A DNA stretch of 23,475 bases from a virus. A model generated the notes under the pieces. That model was not told the DNA's origin, did no database searches, and saw only the letters and a list, made by a program, of their open reading frames with translations. Position numbers and translations under genes: made by a program. This document shows, piece after piece, positions 1 to 9,736 of this stretch (its first letter is position 1; the number at the start of each line of letters is the position of its first letter). The stretch covers positions 1-23,475 of IMG/VR virus record IMGVR_UViG_3300021962_000672, one strand, 5' to 3'.

Positions 1-777
1 ACAGAATTGTAAAGCTTGTTTTTGAGCGTCTTTATCAAGGGCAATATATATTTTATCTACAGAAGACATTACTATCTTCTTCATTAATTTTGTTTGAATA
101 TTTTTTCCTAAAAGCGGGACTACATTCCTTTTGATAGATATAGCGTCAAATGGTCCTTCGCATAATATAAGCGGTATATTCCAGTTTATAAACAACTCAA
201 ATGGTATGATGTCGCGCGATACAGATGGATTCTTATATTTTAAAGTAGAGTTTTTATCAAAGTTTCTAGCAGTAAAATAATTTAGTTTTCCTTCAGCATC
301 ATATGATGGAATAACAATCATTTTTTTATAAGGACCTGAAGTGCAATATCCAATATTATATTTTAAAATATCTTCTTCTGTTATTCCTCTTGACTTTAGA
401 TAAGCTAAAGCATGTCTTCCTTCAATATCTGATTTAGGAATGTCTTTAAATGCTTTAAATTCTTTAGGTAAAGTTAGCTTATTAACAGTCTCAACTATTT
501 TTTCAGGACCTGTATATTTTACAATAGAGTTTAACTCTGTTATTTTATCAGGATGAGCTTCAACTGCCTTAAATAATTGATATACTTTTTTACCTTTTTT
601 ATCACACACCCAACAATGCCAAGGATTTTCTCCTTTAGCATTTTCTTTCATATTGACTTCTAACTTAGGTTTATGGTGATTACAAAAAGGACAATGGTAA
701 GCATAGTTACCACTTGCTGTTTGTTTGCCTGTTCCTAGGACAGAGTTAACTAATGCAATCAAAGGCTGATTGAGCAT
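1..777 (-). CDS. DnaG/gp61-type DNA primase, N-terminal part (runs off window)
   Basis: The gene is open from the ATG at 777 to the window edge, giving 259 codons without a stop. It would make RNA primers for lagging-strand replication with the phage replicative helicase. I see an N-terminal zinc ribbon with cysteines at residues 29, 32 (CPFC) and 55, 58 (CWVC). A catalytic core follows, and then a TOPRIM fold with the acidic motif CEGPFDA at about 206-212 (Glu207) and the ALDKDA motif at about 246-251 (Asp248, Asp250), which bind catalytic metal ions. These are the hallmarks of DnaG-family primases, including T4 gp61. The C-terminal helicase-interaction region lies outside the window. No Shine-Dalgarno sequence precedes the ATG, and the upstream neighbour is a GIY-YIG nuclease-like gene 23 bases away. 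This is the only replication gene seen here, so it probably marks the border of the replication module. Confidence 0.93.
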   Translation of the reverse strand, partial: MLNQPLIALVNSVLGTGKQTASGNYAYHCPFCNHHKPKLEVNMKENAKGENPWHCWVCDKKGKKVYQLFKAVEAHPDKITELNSIVKYTGPEKIVETVNKLTLPKEFKAFKDIPKSDIEGRHALAYLKSRGITEEDILKYNIGYCTSGPYKKMIVIPSYDAEGKLNYFTARNFDKNSTLKYKNPSVSRDIIPFELFINWNIPLILCEGPFDAISIKRNVVPLLGKNIQTKLMKKIVMSSVDKIYIALDKDAQKQALQFC

Positions 778-800
778 AGTCTTAATATAATAAGAAATAA

Positions 801-1244
801 TTAAAAAGCAAAGTCTTTGGTGAAAAACTTTCCTAAAATATTATCATTAAAATATCCTTCGGGATGTTCTAGCACACCATATTTAAATAAAAACTTACAT
901 TCATAGTAAGTTAAAAGTTTTTTATTAGGAACCAATTGTAAAATTTCACGGGTAAATTCCTCTTGTTTACCATCCTTTATGTATTCTAAAATTGGTTTAG
1001 CAGAGCCATAATAGGTTTTCCAGTCTGATTCTTTTGTTACTACTTTAGTAGCTGATTTTCTACCTGGGCCTGTTTGTTCTGCTAGTTCCTTTTTTGTTAG
1101 TTTTTTCTTTACATTATGGTAAAGAACTTTTTTACCAATATAAGATTTATTACTTGGTTTATGAGTCACTATGTAAATAAAACCAAATGTGTCTTGAGGA
1201 AAATCCTCAATATTTTCTATAACCTTTTTATTATATAACCACAT
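801..1244 (-). CDS. GIY-YIG family endonuclease-like protein
   Basis: This 147-residue protein has the GIY-YIG nuclease signature: GFIYIV at residues 21-26, then YIGKK at 35-39. A basic stretch follows, with ESDWKTYYGS at 72-81. A Glu in YYECK (Glu115) is the likely metal-binding residue, and asparagines in YFNDN (133, 135) close the fold. GIY-YIG domains cut DNA in homing endonucleases, UvrC and restriction enzymes. Here the insertion between YIG and SDW and the absence of an obvious separate DNA-binding domain resemble the small free-standing proteins common in T4-like phages, whose role is unsettled. Its ATG overlaps the stop of the upstream 340-residue structural gene as TAATG, so it is probably translated by reinitiation at the end of the virion operon. 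It could be a homing nuclease, a recombination or repair nuclease, or an enzyme that degrades host DNA. Confidence 0.82.
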   Translation of the reverse strand: MWLYNKKVIENIEDFPQDTFGFIYIVTHKPSNKSYIGKKVLYHNVKKKLTKKELAEQTGPGRKSATKVVTKESDWKTYYGSAKPILEYIKDGKQEEFTREILQLVPNKKLLTYYECKFLFKYGVLEHPEGYFNDNILGKFFTKDFAF

Positions 1245-2266
1245 TATCTATCTATGTTTATAAGTATTGTTGTATCAGTTGTTGCTGAGGTTGGTAATGG
1301 TTGGGATAATTTTCCTATAGCTAGTAAGTTTTGAGCGTCATCATATAAACCTACTGTTGTAACATAAGGATTAAAATATGAACTAGTAGCAAAATATTCT
1401 AAATATTGACCAGGAGTAAAAAAGGTTCCTGCTGAGCTTGTGATTGAGGTACTTCCTGAGCTTATTGTTGGGTTTTGTGAGAAATTAAATTCATTTTCTC
1501 TAATAGTACATTTATATTGGGTTTCATAAATAGTTAAAGATGAAGAAAATGAACAAGTAACATTTGGAGAAGCTATGAAACCATCAATAATAGTAGCATC
1601 TGTTACACCATATTGTGAAGAACCATATCTAGCTGTTCCGTAAGCATCCCCTAATGGTTGAGAATCACTAGTAATTACTGCTATACCATGTCCATAAAAT
1701 ATATTACCACATATTAAATTAGTAGAAGTTAAAATTAAATTACCTTCTCCATCATCTGTAATAGAACCACTAGGTGATATCCAAGAAAAAGATTTTGGTT
1801 GAATATAATTTCCAAATAATCCTGTTGGAATAGATATAACACCTATTAGTGAGTCAGAACCCGTTGGAAAATAATGTTCAAATGTTAAAGTAGTTTGGGA
1901 ATAATTATAATATCTGCCCGCTGAAGAAGTATCTCCTACTAAAACATCTCCTTCACTATCTCTACCAGGAATCAAACTCGCTGTATAAGCGGGGGATCCT
2001 AAACTAGCTGTATTGTTTAAATAATTGGAATAATATAATTGTTTAACAGATTCATAAACTAACTGTTGATCATAAGTAGCTATTTCCCCTGTTGTTGGAT
2101 TTGATCCAGAAATAAAAGGTATTAAGTTTAAATTTTTTCCTAAATAACGATCAATACCAACACTAGAACCAGTTAAAGCAGCTGCCCCTTCAAAGGAAAA
2201 TCTTTTGTTAACCTCAAAGGGAGTAACAACTATATCTGATGCTAAAAATTGTTTGTAAGCACTCAT
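1244..2266 (-). CDS. Virion structural protein (paralogue of next gene)
   Basis: The 340-residue protein is rich in Ser, Thr, Gly and Tyr with few charged residues, typical of beta-rich tail or baseplate proteins. Its last ~95 residues contain NEFNFSQNP, then YVTTVGLYDD and LLAIGKLSQPL. The same pattern occurs at the end of the neighbouring 354-residue protein (SEFNYSENP, YITTVGMYND, LLAVAKLSRPL), so the two are paralogues. The N-termini also match loosely (MSAYKQFLASDIVV against MSFKRFEADDFVV). I remember this C-terminal motif from uncharacterised structural proteins of T4-like marine phages, but I cannot name a function. It is the last structural gene of the block and shares a TAATG with the GIY-YIG gene. 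There is no signal peptide or membrane segment. A baseplate-periphery or fibre-associated role is inference. Confidence 0.78.
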   Translation of the reverse strand: MSAYKQFLASDIVVTPFEVNKRFSFEGAAALTGSSVGIDRYLGKNLNLIPFISGSNPTTGEIATYDQQLVYESVKQLYYSNYLNNTASLGSPAYTASLIPGRDSEGDVLVGDTSSAGRYYNYSQTTLTFEHYFPTGSDSLIGVISIPTGLFGNYIQPKSFSWISPSGSITDDGEGNLILTSTNLICGNIFYGHGIAVITSDSQPLGDAYGTARYGSSQYGVTDATIIDGFIASPNVTCSFSSSLTIYETQYKCTIRENEFNFSQNPTISSGSTSITSSAGTFFTPGQYLEYFATSSYFNPYVTTVGLYDDAQNLLAIGKLSQPLPTSATTDTTILINIDR

Positions 2267-2269
2267 TCA

Positions 2270-3334
2270 TTAGAAATCTAACTTAACACGGATTAATGCT
2301 TCTTTTGTAAAATCTTTAACTAACGGTCTTGAAAGTTTAGCTACAGCTAATAACTCATTATTATCATTATACATTCCTACTGTTGTAATATAAACTTGAG
2401 GATTATTAATAAAACTACTGTATAATATTTCACCAGTTGAACCAGAAATAAATGATGGGTTTTCTGAATAGTTAAATTCTGAACTTCTAGGTCTTACAAA
2501 AATATAATCTGATGTTATGGTTTCTTGGGCATTAATAGTAAAAGAAGAAGCTGTAGATCCGGAAATGGCTTTATACATAGAGGTTAAAGGAGTTAAAGTA
2601 GGTGTAGCTGAACCTGTACCTGCATTTCCTCCTGATTCTGTTGAGCCACTATATCCAAAAGCAATACCTCCACTAATAGCAGGTTGGGCTAAGGCTATAG
2701 GATTTAATAAAATAGTTCCAATATCTGGTAAGAACCAACCATATGAACCTGATTTAGCAGAATAACCATCTGATGTAGTTCCATTATTAGTGTATTTAAC
2801 ACCTGCTGAACCAGAAATTAATTGGTATACTCTTCCTGCTTCATTAAAAGTTTGAGCTATAACATATTGACTATCATCTGTTAAAGATATTTTACCCGCT
2901 GAACCTGAAAGATTTAATGTTAATGAACCTGGAAATAATGATTCTTTGTATCTTGCTCTTTCAAAACTAATAGCAAAGAATTGGGATTGAGTTACATCTC
3001 CAAAAAGAAAGTTAGTATTCTCATCTCCAATTACTAAATCTTGATATTGTCCATAGATAGTAGATGAAGGTGATCTTCCATCAACTGCTAAGTTATATAC
3101 TCTACTACCACTACCAAATGAGTTACCATAGGCAATAGCAAATTGAACTGCTGAGCCTGATAGATCAGATCCAGTTTGGTATACATTTAAATAAAAATTC
3201 CCAGAAGAACCAGCTTCTTGTACTGAGGCGGAATAAAATTGAGTTAATGTTGCATTACCAGTTGACCATAAAGTAGAAGTTACTGAATCAGCACTTACTA
3301 CAAAATCATCGGCTTCAAATCTTTTAAATGACAT
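2270..3334 (-). CDS. Virion structural protein (paralogue of previous gene)
   Basis: The 354-residue protein is Ser/Gly/Thr-rich and beta-prone. It shares its C-terminal module with the 340-residue gene immediately downstream: SEFNYSENP at about 284-292, then YITTVGMYND, then LLAVAKLSRPL and a charged ending in RVKLDF. The middle of the two proteins diverges, which fits a duplication with different exposed or receptor-facing parts and a common attachment end. It is 10 bases from the upstream 215-residue gene and 3 bases from the downstream paralogue, so the three are probably cotranscribed. No enzymatic motif is visible. It most likely belongs to the tail/baseplate block. The exact position in the virion is unknown. 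Confidence 0.78.
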   Translation of the reverse strand: MSFKRFEADDFVVSADSVTSTLWSTGNATLTQFYSASVQEAGSSGNFYLNVYQTGSDLSGSAVQFAIAYGNSFGSGSRVYNLAVDGRSPSSTIYGQYQDLVIGDENTNFLFGDVTQSQFFAISFERARYKESLFPGSLTLNLSGSAGKISLTDDSQYVIAQTFNEAGRVYQLISGSAGVKYTNNGTTSDGYSAKSGSYGWFLPDIGTILLNPIALAQPAISGGIAFGYSGSTESGGNAGTGSATPTLTPLTSMYKAISGSTASSFTINAQETITSDYIFVRPRSSEFNYSENPSFISGSTGEILYSSFINNPQVYITTVGMYNDNNELLAVAKLSRPLVKDFTKEALIRVKLDF

Positions 3335-3344
3335 AGTCTATATA

Positions 3345-3992
3345 TTATGATACTTTTGTTACTGTTACTGGGATTGTTAAACGAGCACCTGAATCTCTAC
3401 CTTCTACAGTTAATGTAGCTTGTAATTGTGTATTTGAACCAAATAAAGTATTAACAGTAGTAGCTCTTAAATTAATTGTTGTACCAACTACTGTTTTAGA
3501 TACATTTGTACCTAAAGTTGTTGTAGCGTTAAGTGCTGTTGCTTGTGGTGTATTAATACCTGCTCCTTCAAAAGTACCAAATAATCTAACATCAGAAATA
3601 GTAGCTGTATAACCACTAGTTTCAAAAGTATTACCACCTAAATAATTTAATGTTTGAGGAGTAATTGCTAATGAAGCACCTTGTTTAATAGTAATAGCAG
3701 AATAACCTAAATCTAGGATAGGTAACTTAGCTGTACCACGAGGCAAAGTAGCTAATTTATATTTCATTACTTGAGTCTCTTGAGGAAATGCTTCTAATAA
3801 AGGCATGTTTTGAAGAGCTTCTCCATAATAAGCAGATCCTGAAGGATGTGTTGGATTATAAAGAGTATAATCAATTTCATCATCAGCTAAAGCAAATTGT
3901 GTAATATTAAAATTACCTTGAGCTAATAATTGACGACCTTTAGTAGTTAAAATAGCATCAACTGTTACTACTGAATTGTTTAAATATCCCAT
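3345..3992 (-). CDS. Conserved phage structural protein with Ig-like C-terminus
   Basis: The 215-residue protein begins with GYLNNSVVTVDAILTTKGRQ followed by LLAQG and FALADDEIDYTLYNPTHPSG. I recognise this N-terminal block as typical of a conserved structural family in T4-like environmental phages, although its function is not established. The rest is Ala/Thr-rich, and the last ~70 residues alternate hydrophobic and polar residues and end in SGARLTIPVTVTK, like an immunoglobulin-type or bacterial Ig-like beta sandwich. No catalytic motif is seen. The gene is preceded by a 44-base gap after the giant 1899-residue gene. That gap contains a promoter-like motif, so this gene may start its own late transcript with the two paralogous structural genes downstream. 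Confidence 0.8.
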   Translation of the reverse strand: MGYLNNSVVTVDAILTTKGRQLLAQGNFNITQFALADDEIDYTLYNPTHPSGSAYYGEALQNMPLLEAFPQETQVMKYKLATLPRGTAKLPILDLGYSAITIKQGASLAITPQTLNYLGGNTFETSGYTATISDVRLFGTFEGAGINTPQATALNATTTLGTNVSKTVVGTTINLRATTVNTLFGSNTQLQATLTVEGRDSGARLTIPVTVTKVS

Positions 3993-4003
3993 TGTTGTGT
4001 AGT

Positions 4004-4018
4004 TTTATTATAAATATA
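4004..4018 (-). promoter_or_regulatory. Candidate late promoter motif before the 215-residue structural gene
   Basis: Read on the minus strand the site is ATATATTTATAATAAAA, with TATAAT at 4012-4007. It ends about 14 bases before the ATG at 3992. Closely similar sequences occur before genes starting at 17495, 13923, 21596 and, on the other strand, 22305. It resembles the -10-only late promoters used with gp55-type sigma factors, but the sequence differs from the T4 consensus TATAAATA. There is no experimental support. Confidence 0.4.
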
Positions 4019-4036
4019 TTAATTTTTTGTTTTTTG

Positions 4037-7000
4037 TTATATTAGACTATCCTTTTGCAATTGAGCAACTATATTATCTAAATTATCTTTTAGTTTTTGG
4101 GTTGGATAAAGAGGTAATATTAAACCTGGTCCTACTAAAGTGGTACCTGATTTAATAATCAAATTATCTGAGCTAAATGCCCATCTTCTAATAGAGAAAT
4201 AATTTAAATTGATTAAACTATCAGAGGTAATAGGACTATTTAAATATAAATAAAGAATACTATTTATACCATCATACTCAACAGAATTAATAACATATAC
4301 TTTTGATTCATCTCCTTCAAACCTTATTTCATCTAAAGGATTAATTACAAAAGGTTGAGGATTGCCAAATCCACTAGATGTATTATTTGATGTGAGCTCT
4401 TCTTGTTGAAAAAGACCACCATAAAAATAAGACATATCAGCTGAGGCTGTTAATATGTATTGACTATTAGATCCTGTAGTAAAATAATAAGAACCAATAT
4501 CAATAGAATAATTACTATTAGAACCTGTAAATGGGTTAACTTCATAATTATTAAAATCATATCTATCTAGATCCTGAATAGATGAATTTAATGTCACGTA
4601 AAAAGTGTCTCCTGGAGATAAATAAATACTGGAAGATATACCATGTTGGTTATTTATAGAACCTGTATCTGAGGTTTTAGACGCACTAGCTATTTCAGTA
4701 CCATTTTTATAAATTTTTAAAGTTACAATTGTATAATCAGGAGGTCCAACACCAGGATCATTTACATCATAACTCATTGATGCTGTTATAGAACCTCTTA
4801 AAGAAATATAACCTTGAGGATATATATAAAGTCCAGTAGATGCGGTTAAAGCATTAGCTTGATTAATAGTAGGGGTATTAAAACTAGCTGTTGTTTCTGT
4901 ATTGCTTGGTAAGTTATACTCATAAGGTCCAATTGCTTTAGCTTTTATAGATGTATTTACTCCAGGAGCTAAACTCATAGAAATATTATCATAATAACCA
5001 TTAACTAAATAATTTTGACCTACAGAACCTGTGTCTGAATGAAGAATATTCTGGGAGTTTACTAAAGGTTTATATATAGAATAAGATTGGGTAGCATTAA
5101 GAAAATCAGAATTATTTATATTACTAAGTACAACTTGGTCATTTGTAGTAAAATTATTATATATTACTGTTGAGTAAATATTTTCCTCTGTTGTATTAGG
5201 TTTATATATTTTTCCATCCTCATCAACTACAAATCCTATCACATAATTTCCACTACCTGATAACTCTGCTAATGTTCCTCCTCTTCCTCCTGGGGTGTAT
5301 ATGAAATAAGGGATTGTTTGTTCAACATTTGGAAGTTGACCTATTCCACTACCTGTGACAGGTATTTGGTTAAATCCAGGTGATGTAGATCTACTACCAA
5401 AATATCTTGGATTCGCGCTTCTAACCATAGTATAATTAGAAGCAGGAATTGAAGCTCTAGTAGCATTTCCATTTATTAGACCTTCTTGATTAACAGGGAT
5501 TAAACTATTTTGTGAATAATCCGCATCAAATAAACGATCATTTGGTCTAGAAATATCTACAAAATTAAGTATAGGATCATTATTTATATCTTCAGGGAGT
5601 GCTTCAAATACTGTAAAATTACTTAAATTAGTAGGACTAACAGTTCCACCACCAGTAATATCTAAAATATATACTTTAGGATTCATTCCTTTAACCTCAA
5701 ATTTATCAATAACTTGTGGATTAGTAGTTAAAGTTATTAAACCTATATCTTCATAATATGGAGATGTGTCTTTCTCTGTAACTCCATTAGCAAATGTTTT
5801 ATTTGAATTTACTACAGCAAGTTTAGCACTTCCGAAAGAACCAGTAACATGAGCTGTGAAACTAAAATAATATGTTTTATCTTCTTCAAAATTATAATCA
5901 ATTAAATTAGCAGCACTTGCTGTTACTCTGGCAAATCCTTTGTTTACACCAGGAGCAAAGAATGATGCTGGATAAGTATAAGCCACAGGCACAGATGAAG
6001 TTGAATATACTTGAACTAAGTTAACATTATTGTTTGATAGATTACCATCTGTAACAACATATTCAGATCCTTTTAATTCACCATTAAATTCATACTCATT
6101 GGTATAATATTTTTCAACTGAACCTGAAGGTGTTTGGATTGTTTCTGAAAAACCATTTATAGAAGAGGCTGTAACACTTGTAATTGTTATGCTATTTGAG
6201 CCTGAATCATTGTTGTTAGAAAATAATACATAACCTGATTTGAAATCATAATCAAAGTTAAATGCTTCATAATTACTACTTAATAAAGAGGAAGTAATAA
6301 TAGCTGTATTATTTCTAGTAGTAGGGAAAATAGGTAAGCTAGCACTATCATATACTTTTAAAGCAGTAGTACCACCAGTAGAGGAAGACATAACAAAACT
6401 TATATTATTAAGTCCTGATTGTGATAAAAATATTCTACCAACTTGTCCTGGTGTTATTAAGAAAGAAGCTGAAGTAGCTACAGTAGGAATATAATCTATA
6501 AAAGCACCACCATTTGATCCTATGGTTTCTTCTATTTCAATAGAACCTGTTAAAGTTAAATCTTGATATACTCCTGGTTCATTCCATCCTGAATTACTTC
6601 CTGAGTAAGAAGTAGTTGTTTGGGTGTCTAGCTGTGGTACAGGATATTTATTTCTTTCTAATAAATGTTGTTTAAGTACAACACCTGTAGCAACACTTGA
6701 ATGTGCTGGACTCCAATCTAGGATCATTTTAAATAAAGAATTATCAAAATATTTAATAAGTCTTATATAATCCCAAATATTATAATTATGAGTATATTTT
6801 TTAAAATAAGTATCTCTTAAAGCATCTAAATCAGGATATGTTTCAGATGATGATGATACTTGTCTTGGATCCCCTATATAATCTCCAATATTAAAATAAC
6901 CTAAAGTTGAATTAATATCTTCATTTATTTCATTTTGTGGTGAAAATGCTACTTCTACATAGTCAATATTTGAAGTATATGAAGAACTAAGTGGAGAAGA

Positions 7001-9736
7001 TTGTTGAACAGAGATAAATGGAGATAATGTATCAGCATTAGGTATATTAGAAATACTACTACTATAAGGTAATATTAAATTTTGATTCTTTATCTTATTA
7101 GATATAGAGTTTTGAATACCTGCTGGTACTTGATCAAAATAAATATATTCTGTATTAGTATTAAATACACTACTGCTTATATAGAAGTCACTAAATGAAC
7201 TACTAAAGAAATCTACAGTAGTAAACGATGCTGTTAAAGCCCAAGAACCTGTTACTTTAGGATGTACAGAAACTGAACCTGTATATAATTCACCTCCTAA
7301 TGGTGCTCTAAATGCTAAATAATCTGATCCTTCTATTGAGTAAGGATTCATTACATAAGCATCAAAATGACTTTCAGATAAAGGTACTGTGTAATATCTT
7401 ATTTCTTGGATTGAACCTGTAAATATGTTATTGGTTAATGATGATGAAATACCAAAATAGGCTTTTGTACTAGCATTCCAAGCTGTTTCTGTTGATGAAA
7501 CAGAAGCTGAAGCTTGGTAACCTAAAGTATTAATGTTTTTATCATTATAATTTTTACTTTTTACATATAAATCATAATCAGTTCCATTTTTATTAACTAA
7601 TACTGACCACCAATTTTGGTTAAATATAGGTAAATAAACACTAGCTGAGCTATTTAAGTCTGTTGGGTCAGGTATAAAGTCTATTTGAGCATATTGATAG
7701 TAAGGATCAACAGGACCACCATCATAAGAAGCAGTAGTATATCCTGAACCTGTATATCTTAATATTAATTTAACATTTTCATTTGTTTCAAATAAACTTT
7801 GGGAAATTATACTAGATGTATCTTGGGGTAAGACATCTGTTTTAAATCTAAATTCTACTGCTTGTGGGTTATCACTATCCGCTGACCAATCTGTATTAAG
7901 ATTAAATGATGAACTTACAAAATATGAACCACTAGTATAAAAAGTATAGTTAAATTCATTCTGCCAATTATCCCAAGTGTTAAAGTTTTTATCTTTACCT
8001 CCAAATTCATTTATTCTTAAAACAGTATCAGGTATACCAAAAGAAGTTATTAAAGTTCTAATACTTTCTACTGTTCCTTTTGTTTTAAGTAAATAAGGTA
8101 AGTTATGATATAAACGTTTATAAGTTTCTTTATTTATATCATCTGTTGGAATTAGTGACCCTGTTGCTGAGGCTGTAATAAATGTGTTAATATATTCCCA
8201 TCCAAGAGGTGGATTTAAAGAACTTGTAGCATAAGGTATATTTAAAGCACTACCTGATGGAGTGTATCCTAAAAGAGCTGAATATAGATCATTAGATGAA
8301 AAGTTATTTTGATATATTTTTACACCTAAATCTCTTAAAACATCAGCTACTAAATCTTTTGAAACACCATAATTTAATCTATTATCAGCGTTAAATTTAT
8401 TAGTAACATCTTTTAAATAAATCCAAACATTATCAAACATTTGTCCTAACATTTCAACAAATAATTCATATTGATAATTGTTAGGATCTTCTCTTAAATA
8501 AGCAGGTATAGCATTTATTAAAGCATTATTGTTATTATTATCATAATCTAAAGCTATAGCTGATTGGGAGGTATAAAAAGATATACCTAAGGCTGAACCG
8601 GTTGAAGCATTAATATAAGGAGGTTCAGAGTTTGTTTTAGGCCAAGTTGTACTACTTGATTCAAAATAAAGATAATATTCATAACCATCAAAATTAGTTA
8701 TAATATCATCTATTTTAGCTTGATAAATAGCATTACTTGATGAAACATAATATGAATTTCCAGAGGAACCAGAAGTAGATAAACTAGAACTATATTGGTA
8801 TTGTTCAATTAAACTTAACTTATAGTAAAAATTTTCAAGACGAGTTTCAGCAGAAGATAAACTTACAAAATCAGACCAATCAGAGTAGTCAACATTTATT
8901 TCAAGTCCTTTTTCAGCTAAAATACTATTTAATTGATAATATAAACTTCCTGTTCCTTGTTGATTATTAGTGTTTGATAAAGAAGTATAACTTTCATAAT
9001 TTGTAGAATTATTAATTTGGTCTTTTAAATTAACATTTAAGTTAGGACCTCTTAATTGTATGTTATCTGTAAAATCAGGGTCTTCAAAATCATTTACTAA
9101 TGTTATTTCATAACCAATAGAGTTAGCTACTTTTTGAACTAACCAACATTCGCTTTTAACATTAAATTGATTAGGTAAAGGTTCATATAATTTTATTAAT
9201 ACAGTAGGTCCTGTTATATCTAATAAAATATTATTAGCTATTAATAATCTATTTCCTCCAAAATTAACATAAAACTCAGTTACATCTGTAGCATTTAACT
9301 CATTTAGTAATTGAATTGTTTGGTTATTTATATCAAAAGACGAAATTGAATTAGAACTTAATCTAATTTCTGTTCTATCAGAAGATATTTGAGATATATA
9401 AAATGTTCTTTCTGGAGAAGAAGATAATAAGTTTTGTAAAAAATTATATACAACATTAAATTTACCTTGACTAAATCCTAAAAGTTCAAGATCTTCTTGA
9501 TAATTTAAATTTACTTTATTATCTATTAAACTATAGTTATCCCAACTATTTACTTCCTCATAAATAATTTGATTATTTCCAGGAATAGATACAAAATATT
9601 CTATATGGTCTGTTGAAGGATCAAATACTACACTGCTTTCTCCATGGGAAATAAGAGATTCATCACTAACAGAATATTCTTGATAGTTTATTAAATTAGG
9701 TTCAAGTAAACTAATATTGCTAGTATTAACAGCCAT
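4037..9736 (-). CDS. Giant tail/baseplate protein with tail-protein-I-like and LamG-like regions
   Basis: This 1899-residue protein is the largest product of the window. Residues about 410-580 contain a helical block (YELFVEMLGQMFDNVWIYLK, then ETYKRLYHNLPYLLKTKGT and a region with LITSFGIP and INEFGG) that resembles tail protein I-like baseplate proteins joining baseplate to fibres. Residues about 600-800 look like a LamG/concanavalin-type jelly roll (VEFRFKT, WWSVLVNKNG, DLYVKS, FTGSIQEIRYYTVPLSESHF). A conserved stretch near 1000-1100 includes YFKKYTHNYNIWDYIRLIKY, then DNSLFKMILDW and HLLERNKYPVPQ. The remaining C-terminal half is Ser/Thr/Asn-rich beta-prone sequence. Its position after the gp25-like, gp6-like and connector genes suggests it fills the place of T4 gp7/gp8 and the proximal fibre. 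The start shares a TAATG with the upstream gene's stop. Virion location is inferred. Confidence 0.85.
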   Translation of the reverse strand: MAVNTSNISLLEPNLINYQEYSVSDESLISHGESSVVFDPSTDHIEYFVSIPGNNQIIYEEVNSWDNYSLIDNKVNLNYQEDLELLGFSQGKFNVVYNFLQNLLSSSPERTFYISQISSDRTEIRLSSNSISSFDINNQTIQLLNELNATDVTEFYVNFGGNRLLIANNILLDITGPTVLIKLYEPLPNQFNVKSECWLVQKVANSIGYEITLVNDFEDPDFTDNIQLRGPNLNVNLKDQINNSTNYESYTSLSNTNNQQGTGSLYYQLNSILAEKGLEINVDYSDWSDFVSLSSAETRLENFYYKLSLIEQYQYSSSLSTSGSSGNSYYVSSSNAIYQAKIDDIITNFDGYEYYLYFESSSTTWPKTNSEPPYINASTGSALGISFYTSQSAIALDYDNNNNNALINAIPAYLREDPNNYQYELFVEMLGQMFDNVWIYLKDVTNKFNADNRLNYGVSKDLVADVLRDLGVKIYQNNFSSNDLYSALLGYTPSGSALNIPYATSSLNPPLGWEYINTFITASATGSLIPTDDINKETYKRLYHNLPYLLKTKGTVESIRTLITSFGIPDTVLRINEFGGKDKNFNTWDNWQNEFNYTFYTSGSYFVSSSFNLNTDWSADSDNPQAVEFRFKTDVLPQDTSSIISQSLFETNENVKLILRYTGSGYTTASYDGGPVDPYYQYAQIDFIPDPTDLNSSASVYLPIFNQNWWSVLVNKNGTDYDLYVKSKNYNDKNINTLGYQASASVSSTETAWNASTKAYFGISSSLTNNIFTGSIQEIRYYTVPLSESHFDAYVMNPYSIEGSDYLAFRAPLGGELYTGSVSVHPKVTGSWALTASFTTVDFFSSSFSDFYISSSVFNTNTEYIYFDQVPAGIQNSISNKIKNQNLILPYSSSISNIPNADTLSPFISVQQSSPLSSSYTSNIDYVEVAFSPQNEINEDINSTLGYFNIGDYIGDPRQVSSSSETYPDLDALRDTYFKKYTHNYNIWDYIRLIKYFDNSLFKMILDWSPAHSSVATGVVLKQHLLERNKYPVPQLDTQTTTSYSGSNSGWNEPGVYQDLTLTGSIEIEETIGSNGGAFIDYIPTVATSASFLITPGQVGRIFLSQSGLNNISFVMSSSTGGTTALKVYDSASLPIFPTTRNNTAIITSSLLSSNYEAFNFDYDFKSGYVLFSNNNDSGSNSITITSVTASSINGFSETIQTPSGSVEKYYTNEYEFNGELKGSEYVVTDGNLSNNNVNLVQVYSTSSVPVAYTYPASFFAPGVNKGFARVTASAANLIDYNFEEDKTYYFSFTAHVTGSFGSAKLAVVNSNKTFANGVTEKDTSPYYEDIGLITLTTNPQVIDKFEVKGMNPKVYILDITGGGTVSPTNLSNFTVFEALPEDINNDPILNFVDISRPNDRLFDADYSQNSLIPVNQEGLINGNATRASIPASNYTMVRSANPRYFGSRSTSPGFNQIPVTGSGIGQLPNVEQTIPYFIYTPGGRGGTLAELSGSGNYVIGFVVDEDGKIYKPNTTEENIYSTVIYNNFTTNDQVVLSNINNSDFLNATQSYSIYKPLVNSQNILHSDTGSVGQNYLVNGYYDNISMSLAPGVNTSIKAKAIGPYEYNLPSNTETTASFNTPTINQANALTASTGLYIYPQGYISLRGSITASMSYDVNDPGVGPPDYTIVTLKIYKNGTEIASASKTSDTGSINNQHGISSSIYLSPGDTFYVTLNSSIQDLDRYDFNNYEVNPFTGSNSNYSIDIGSYYFTTGSNSQYILTASADMSYFYGGLFQQEELTSNNTSSGFGNPQPFVINPLDEIRFEGDESKVYVINSVEYDGINSILYLYLNSPITSDSLINLNYFSIRRWAFSSDNLIIKSGTTLVGPGLILPLYPTQKLKDNLDNIVAQLQKDSLI

